A stretch of 64,000 nt of DNA, taken from Telopea speciosissima (taxonomy: Eukaryota > Streptophyta > Magnoliopsida > Proteales > Proteaceae). Positions within the stretch are counted from its first letter, which is position 1. Each line of letters opens with the position of its first letter. The stretch covers positions 186,001 through 250,000 of the forward strand of contig NW_025317353.1 of NCBI RefSeq assembly GCF_018873765.1. Direction: 5' to 3'. Shown piece after piece: positions 58,154 through 64,000 of the stretch. The translations under genes were made by a program, and so were the position numbers. Under the pieces are notes generated by a model. The model saw only the letters and a list, made by a program, of their open reading frames with translations, had not been told where the DNA came from and did no database searches.

Positions 58154-60110
58154 AGTCCTGCGAAGAGGCCCATCATACACCCAATAAGACTAAATGCTGG
58201 TTTTGATGGAGAGAAGCTTCCAAATAAGCTTGATCGAACCGGCAATGTTGACATCTTTTATCCTTCGAAGCCCAAGACCTCCTTCAGATTTGGGGAAGCA
58301 AAGGAAAGACCAGCTCTCGGGGTGAAGAAATCTGCCTGAGTGCACACCTTTCCAGAGGAAAGTACACAATAGATTTCACAGCCCTGATGGTAGGAAAGAA
58401 TCCAGTTAACGAAGATGGGAGGGAAGGACATTTTGAGAAGGACTTTGGAGATGAAATCCCAGCAGATGGAGTCGAAAGCCCTGTGGATATCAATTTTCAG
58501 AAGGGCAGACGAGGAGTGGGATTTGCGGTCGAAACCTCGGACAATTTCCTGACAAAGGTTGATATTGTCCGCGATGCTTCACCCAGAGATGAAGGCGGAC
58601 TGGTTGGGGCTAACAAGCGAGTCGATGACAAGGTGGAGGCGGTTGGCAAGGACTTTAGCAATAAACTTATAGAGGAGATTACAGAGGGAGATGGGCCTGA
58701 ACTCGGCTATGGAAGAGGCTCCAGGAGACTTGGGGATGAGTCAAAGAAAGGTATGGTTGATGCTATGGATCTGATAGGGATTGAAGAAGAAGCTTTTGAT
58801 GGCTTTGATAAGCTTGTCACCAATGATGTCCCAGCAAGCGGTGAAGCTAAGGGGGAGGGATGAATTTGTTTAGGAGATCCTCGGGAAAGATGGGTTGGGA
58901 GGGGGGAGAGGGGCTGAAGATGCCCTTGAAAATGTCCACGGCTTTTGATTTGATGGCATCCATAAAGGAGAGGGTGGAGCCATCAGAGGAGGTAAGGGAC
59001 AGGATGGAATTGGAATTGGAGCGGGCTTTAAGGGAGCGATGAAAGAAGGCGGTGTTTGAGTCACCAAGATCGAGCCATTTGATGCGGGATTTTTGTTTAA
59101 GGAAGCTTTCTTCTTGGGACAGCGCAGAGGATAGCTCGGTAGCAGCACAGATCTCTTCCTTCCCGAGGGAGGAGTTGAGAGGGTCAGACTGAAGGCGGGA
59201 TTGGATGGAGGAGAAGGTGTCGCGACAGGAGGAGACGCGAGAGGAAATGTTGCCAAAAGTGGAGGCGTTCCAGTGTTTGAGGGCAGCTTTGACATTCTTG
59301 AGCTTTAGGTAGAAGGTAAGGAGGGGGGAGGAGAAGGAATGGACAGGAATGTCCCAAGTAGCTTGAACAACTGGGAGAAACTCAGGGTAAGAGATCCACA
59401 TGTCAAAAAATTTAAAGGGCTCAAGGCCAAAGGATAACAAGGGGAGGACAAAAAGAAAGATGGGGGAGTGGTCGGATAAGCCTGGGAGATCAAAGGAGGC
59501 ATAGGAGGAGGGAAGGGAGGAGAGCCAAGGTTCATTTATGAGAACTCTGTCAAGCTTACAGGCAATTCTGTTGGGACCAAAACCCTTATTGTGCCAAGAG
59601 AAGTCAGCACCCGACCATCTGAGGTCGTTAAGCCCAGAGTCCAAACTTTTCATGACTATATCTGACGACGTTGAAGTCGCCCCCAATGCCCCAGGGAGAG
59701 GAGCCAACAAACGAGGAAAGAATACGAATGTTGTCCCATAAGGGGAGCCGATCCGGATAACGATTGAAGGCATAAACCAAGGTGAAGAAGAAGAGGTGTT
59801 TGTCAAGGTGGTCGGAGATGTTGAGGTGGAGGAGTTGGGGGGAGGAGGAGATGACCGAAATATGGAATTTGGAGGGGTCCCAAAGAACCTAAATACGGCC
59901 ACAGGGAGAATGGTTATTTTTGGAAAGAAGGGACCAAGAGGGAGCAAAGGAAGAGGTAATGAGAGAAGAGTTAGGCTCAAGAACCTTAGTTTCAGGGAGG
60001 TAGCAGAGGGGAGACTTGGTGGATTTGAGGGGGGAACGAAGTTTAGCTTGTTTGGCCGGGGCATTAAGGCCACAGACATTCCAAATGGTCCAAGGGATCA
60101 TAAGCAAGGG
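58154..60110 (-). pseudogene. LINE ORF2 N-terminal part (endonuclease and deleted RT)
   Basis: The endonuclease starts WTIWNVCGLNAPAKQAKL. It continues in another frame with LRWSGADFSWHNKGFG, KLDRVLINEPWL and the conserved LSDHSPI, then IKWLDLGDSNTAFFHRSLKA. RT blocks include LANRLHLVIDSLVSPNQSAF and LLKIDIHRAFDSICWDFISK. The sequence then jumps to VYFLWKGVHSGRFLHPESW and CFPKSEGGLGLRRIKDVN. The palm segment with the catalytic Asp-Asp box, and the GPDGF block upstream, are missing. This copy cannot encode an active enzyme. Confidence 0.85.
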
Positions 60111-62090
60111 GGGGAGGTGGCAGCCAACCCGTGGTAGGACTAACTCGGGAGCCCGGGGGGACACTGCGGGCCCGAAGGCGATACTCTCTCAAGGGGGGAA
60201 CCTGACCATAGGGGAAGAAGGTGCAAGAAACAGAAAGGGGGCCGAAGGGTGTACCAACAGGGGGTGAGGTCGGGTCAGGTCGAGATGGTAAAACGTGGCT
60301 GAGGGGTAAAACTTGGGAAAGAAGTTGGACACAAGGAAAGGTAGTGGGGGTAGGTGAACACGTGGAAAGGGTGTTTGCCTGGGGGGCAGGGTTGACTATG
60401 GGAGACCTCGATAAAAGCGAGGGAAGGGAGGGACAAAAGCTTGAAATGGTGCGACAAAGGGTGGTAGCAGAGGGGGAGGTTTGCCTTTGGTTGACAAAAG
60501 GGGAAGTGGTGAACTTCGAAGGCAAAGAGGAAGCAGCAAGTATGACTGCAGGGGTAGGGGAGGCCACAGGGAAATCTACAGGGTGAGGCTGCAGCTCAGC
60601 AACAGGGTACCTCCATGACTTAGATGGAGCAGGCGGAGAGGCGAAGTCGTAATCGGCGTCGTGCTCGAGAGAGAGAAGTACAGCGAATCTGTTTTGTTCA
60701 AGATCTGCAGATCTGCAAGCTTGATGGGCATCGGGTGGCTCGCCACAGATAGGAGCCTCGTCAGAGGCCAGGGGAAATTTCCGGTGACGGTGATGATTCT
60801 TTCTTCCACCACGAGAGGGGACACGAGGGGCAGCTGAGTGGAGAGCCGTGAGAGTGGCAGAAGATGTAATCTCTTCAGGCAGTTGAGAATCAGTAGCAAC
60901 AGTAATGGCAGGCATAAGAACCGCGGCAGCTTCAACCAACGACATCTGTCCTCCAGAAGACCCATCGAGAGCAAGGTCATCGATTAAGGGAGAGACCTCG
61001 GTAGCCAGGGACGACGCCGCTGTAGAGTCATCCGAAGTTGTAGCAGCGGCAACGGCTGGAACGAGAGTCACAGCAGCTTCATCTATCAAAGTCTTTCATC
61101 TAGAAGATCCCTCGAGGGCAGAGTCTTCGATTAAGGGAGAGTCCTCGGCAGTAGGGCTGGGCGCTGCTGTTGAGCCACCTGAAGCAGGGCTGTAGATCTT
61201 CGAGGGATGACCAAACATCTTACAATGGGAGCAGTGGGGGGGGGAGCCCCTCGTAGATGATCCTTTGAGGGAAGCAGTGGCCTCCATTCCATGATAGTGA
61301 CAAAGTCAGGAGGAGGATCATCCGCGTTGAGTTCAATACAGATTCTGGCGAAATAGAGTCTGTCCATCCTCTTTGTTCTCTCGTCGGAGAAGAGAGGGGT
61401 TCCGATGGTCGATCCAACGATACTGAGGCCAGAGGAGCACCAATAGTGAAGGGGAAGACCAGGTAGGTTGACCTAGATGGGGATGGCCTTCAAGTCGATT
61501 CTGTTGAGAAAAGAGTGAGGGTTCCATTGCCTGAGAAAAATTTGCTTCTTGCCAATTTGCCATGGTCCACCCTCCAGAGCTCTAGCCTTGTCAGACTCAT
61601 CTGAGAACCGGAAAATGAAGATGCCACTGGAGAGCAGGTAAGTGTAGACAGCTCTGGCGGCATGCCATTGTTTCAGTAGGGAAGATTTGACCGCATGGAA
61701 GGGAGGTCAAGTGCCGAGGAAGTGACCAACAAGGCAGCACTGCCATTTCAAAATTTCTTCATCCAGTAAGCCCTTTGGACAGATGCCAACACGGGAATCA
61801 TCAAGGATGGAGGGAGGAACGAAATGGAGAGTATGTCTGTCAGAGGTGGAAGAGAGATTGACTGGAAAAAGGGAGGTCCAAGAAGATGCAGGGGAGTTTG
61901 AGTGTTCAGGAGCTGAACTGGGGTGGCTTGAGGGGGGGGGTGGAAGGTTTAGAGGAAGTTGGTATGATGGAAGCAGGGGCAGTAGCAGAGACTGCCAAAG
62001 GGATGGAGGAGATGGTGGAAGCAGGGGCGCAGGCGGAGTCTGCCGGAGGAGGGGAGCATGGTGGCTGCCTGAGGCTACCGGAGGGATTGA
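60064..62090 (-). pseudogene. LINE ORF1 (DUF4283, zinc knuckle)
   Basis: N-terminal low-complexity Pro/Ser/Ala region, then a DUF4283-like domain: FHAVKSSLLKQWHAARAVYT, FRFSDESDKARALEGGPWQI, LRQWNPHSFLNRIDLKAIPI, a TAG where Trp is expected, then VNLPGLPLHYW and RLYFARICIELNADDP. The knuckle CSHCKMFGHPSKIY has Tyr for the last Cys. The C-terminal region holds two tandem copies of a unit of about 155 bp (60899-61195). In LINEs ORF1 binds the RNA template. The start codon is not clear. Confidence 0.8.
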
Positions 62091-62163
62091 GAACTAACTC
62101 CTTGATATCCAGTAAGTTCTTCTTCTCTAATCGTATTACTCAATTTTCGCTTACTGTTTTGTT

Positions 62164-63145
62164 GTTACTATATCCCCATTCGAATATCTCTCTGTCCTCC
62201 TTTTACTCTACACATGTCATGGAGAAGCGAGGGGTTAGTGTGTTGGTTGCAGTCCTGATATGCACCACCGTTCCAAGTTGCAGAGTGAGAGAGGGAAAGG
62301 AAGAAAGACAGTGAGATCTATTTGTAACAGAGGGGTGGGAGGACAGAGGGTAGAGATGGGAGTGGGTGAAATGTTAAAAAGCCAAATTTGGGAAAATATT
62401 CAATTTGGGCAGAAACCCCAAACATCCCTTTTAAGACTTGAGGTATCTCATAGGTACTTTAATCAAATATTGGGCACCTTACATGTAATTTACCCTTACT
62501 TTTATGGATGATTTGTATACACTACTTCCATTTGCAACAACAGCTAAATGTTGCATATGGCCGGAAGAAGAAAGGGGCACAGTGGGGGAAAGGCACAGCT
62601 TAAAAAAAGGAAAAATCGGAATTGTAAAAAAGGAGAGAAAGTTTCATGTACTCAGGTAACACAGTACATTCCTGTCAAACTTTTTCTTAAAAAGAAATAT
62701 TTCTTTCTATTGACTTGTGGCTATTCTTCATTAGCAGCACCTGTGGAGAGCAGCAGAGGCAGACACGGTAGTTTCAAAATCATGCTTCTCAACAATAAAA
62801 ATAAGGTCCTCCAGGATTTGTGCACTGCTGTTGAGAAGTAGGTAAAATAGTTTTAAAAAAGGGTTTTTTTTTTGTCTGACTATTTACCCCTTTTTTCCGT
62901 ACTGATACGGTAGTTTCAAAATCATGCTTCTCCACAATTATCGCTTTGTTTTATATTTGAGTAGTATAATCTGAGGTTTTCATTTGACCAACAATGTCTA
63001 ATATTGCATTTGTAGAGGATCGCTCCATTTTTGTCTAACTTTTTCCCTTTCTTGAATATTGATCTTGGACCTTATCGACTGCCACCAGTATTTCGATGCT
63101 TTGCTTACTCGTTTTGGTTGTTTTCTAATGTTTTACTTGATACAG
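62164..63145. other. No identified gene, one exon-like segment
   Basis: DNA resuming after the LINE. 62735-62840 (acceptor TTCATTAG, donor GTAGGT) has an open frame with AAPVESSRGRHGSFKIMLL, which looks like a real exon but which I cannot name. From about 63070 the RAE1-flanking repeat begins. Confidence 0.45.
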
Positions 63146-63232
63146 GTTGTTCAACCTCCTACAAATTCGGTTACGAGCCTTAGTTTCAGTCCTGATGGAA
63201 ATTACCTCGTCGCTACTTCTTTGGACAAGCAG
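63146..63232 (+). pseudogene. RAE1: RAE1 exon fragment, copy 3 (complete exon)
   Basis: An 87-bp exon after the acceptor TTGATACAG. It encodes VVQPPTNSVTSLSFSPDGNY, LVATSLDKQ, the N-terminal strand and first WD repeat of the nuclear-pore mRNA export factor RAE1. The donor is degraded to GTTGTT. No other RAE1 exon is present, so it is an isolated fragment. Confidence 0.75.
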
Positions 63233-63666
63233 GTTGTTTGAACGCCGCCACAACTGAATTTCTTCCTCCTTTCTCTTCTTTATTTTTAGTCATTCGCTTG
63301 CAGTGCTCATTCTAATTTGTGCTAATTTGAAGTGAAGATCGTAATTTATTCTTTTCGCATTGCCTTTTATGTGTGAAACTTTACTATTTCTTAGGATTTC
63401 AGGACTTGAGGCAGTCACTCCAGTCAGTCATACATGCCCATTTCATTCCTTCCTAAGTCAGAAATGCTCTCTCCCCCTCTCCCTCTCCTCACAGATACCT
63501 CATCTAGGTGCTTAACATGTTGAGTTACGCTACCATCAGAGGCCACTGTCCAAATTCTTTGAACAGGTAAGGGGAAATTTTTGGTTGGTTGAAGAAGTGC
63601 ACCGATAAGTAAAACGTTCGCTATCCAAAAACACTGGATAACTTGATTCTACTTCGTCAAGGTACA

Positions 63667-63691
63667 CCTCTCTCTCTCTCTCTCTCTCTCT
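63667..63691. repeat. (TC)n microsatellite
   Basis: About twelve TC units between two RAE1 exon copies. Confidence 0.85.
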
Positions 63692-63758
63692 AGAGAACCC
63701 ATATGGGATAAATTTTTCATGCATCGCTTACTCTTTTAGCTTGTTTTGCTTGATGCAG

Positions 63759-63845
63759 GTTGTTCAACCTCCTACAAATTCGGTTACGAGCCTTAGTTTC
63801 AGTCCCGAGGGAAATTTCCTCGTTGCTATTTCTTGGGACAACTGG
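63759..63845 (+). pseudogene. RAE1: RAE1 exon fragment, copy 4 (complete exon)
   Basis: Same 87-bp exon as 63146-63232 after a GATGCAG acceptor: VVQPPTNSVTSLSFSPEGNF, LVAISWDNW. The following 150 bp (to the window edge, ending TCTTCATTGAGCT) repeat 51500-51625, so the duplicated unit continues beyond the window. Confidence 0.75.
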
Positions 63846-64000
63846 GTTTTTTATCGCCGCCTCAATTGAATTTCTTCTGTTTCTTTTATCTTCCTTATTC
63901 TTTAAGCTATTCTAATTTGTGCTATTTTTAAGTGAAGATCGTAATCTAATCAGTTCGCATTTCCTTCCTCCTCTTTTCTGTCCTTTATCTTCATTGAGCT

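Larger units (their letters stand above)
54569..62148 (-). mobile_element. L1-type LINE, near full length, interrupted by a solo LTR
   Basis: Flanked by the 15-bp direct repeat GCTTACTGTTTTGTT at 54554-54568 and 62149-62163. The 3' end, at the low-coordinate side, is an A-rich tail on the minus strand. ORF1 (DUF4283 plus zinc knuckle) and ORF2 (endonuclease, RT, zf-RVT) are present but carry stops, frameshifts and deletions. A solo LTR occupies 55593-58153. Without it the LINE is about 5.0 kb. Confidence 0.9.

Noticed and set aside
58387-58863. Plus-strand ORF of 158 codons, and similar plus-strand ORFs at 60221-60586, 59796-60137 and 61886-62314
   Set aside because: They are antisense to LINE ORF1 and ORF2, whose minus-strand frames carry recognisable DUF4283, endonuclease and RT motifs.
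62548-62841. 97-codon ORF as a complete small gene
   Set aside because: The reading frame crosses an apparent intron. Only 62735-62840 has exon-like borders, and no family is recognised.

Overview
The window is nuclear DNA from a flowering plant. It is AT-rich, has spliced genes with GT..AG introns, and carries a eukaryotic tRNA-Gly, Ty1/copia and Ty3/gypsy retrotransposon pieces, a plant L1-type LINE, Mutator-like TIR elements and several foldback MITEs. Nothing in it fixes the species. I see only one gene that looks fully intact: a seven-exon choline/ethanolamine kinase at 8113-10618. A tRNA-Gly(GCC) lies downstream at 11427-11497. A PPR-protein remnant and one small hypothetical ORF complete the gene-like content of the left part.

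Layout. 1-7.1 kb is AT-rich intergenic DNA with five foldback MITEs. 7.1-10.8 kb is the kinase gene. 10.8-15.5 kb holds the tRNA, the PPR remnant and simple repeats. 15.5-18.4 kb is a solo LTR with a 5-bp target duplication. From about 18.7 kb to the right edge the window is an array of direct-orientation segmental duplications built from exon fragments of unrelated nuclear genes. These are an SFT2-like Golgi transport protein, an EFR3/SRL2-like ARM-repeat protein, a PIP aquaporin, the WD40 mRNA-export factor RAE1, an auxin response factor (ARF), and at least two exon sets I cannot name. The SFT2-to-EFR3 block occurs at about 18.95, 35.8 and 47.5 kb. The aquaporin/RAE1 block occurs at about 25.9, 38.5 (remnant) and 51.5 kb, and again from 63.1 kb to the edge. 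Almost every copy has stops, frameshifts or lost splice sites, but exon-intron structure is kept. The fragments are therefore genomic captures or duplications, not retrocopies.

The array was later hit by transposons, and sister copies often preserve the unoccupied site. A 5.2-kb copia element (28485-33733) sits in an EFR3 intron. A 1.3-kb Mutator-like TIR element (39820-41129, 9-bp TSD) sits in an EFR3 exon. A 1.7-kb relative (47553-49276, 9-bp TSD) sits in the SFT2/EFR3 intron. A second copia element (minus strand, truncated) is itself split by a solo LTR (44375-46078, TSD AGTAT). The ARF fragment is followed by a near full-length minus-strand LINE (54569-62148, 15-bp TSD), which is interrupted by another solo LTR (55593-58153).

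The genes do not form an operon or pathway. The main biological interest is the mosaic, repeatedly duplicated gene-fragment array and the TIR family whose orphan end recurs inside each unit.
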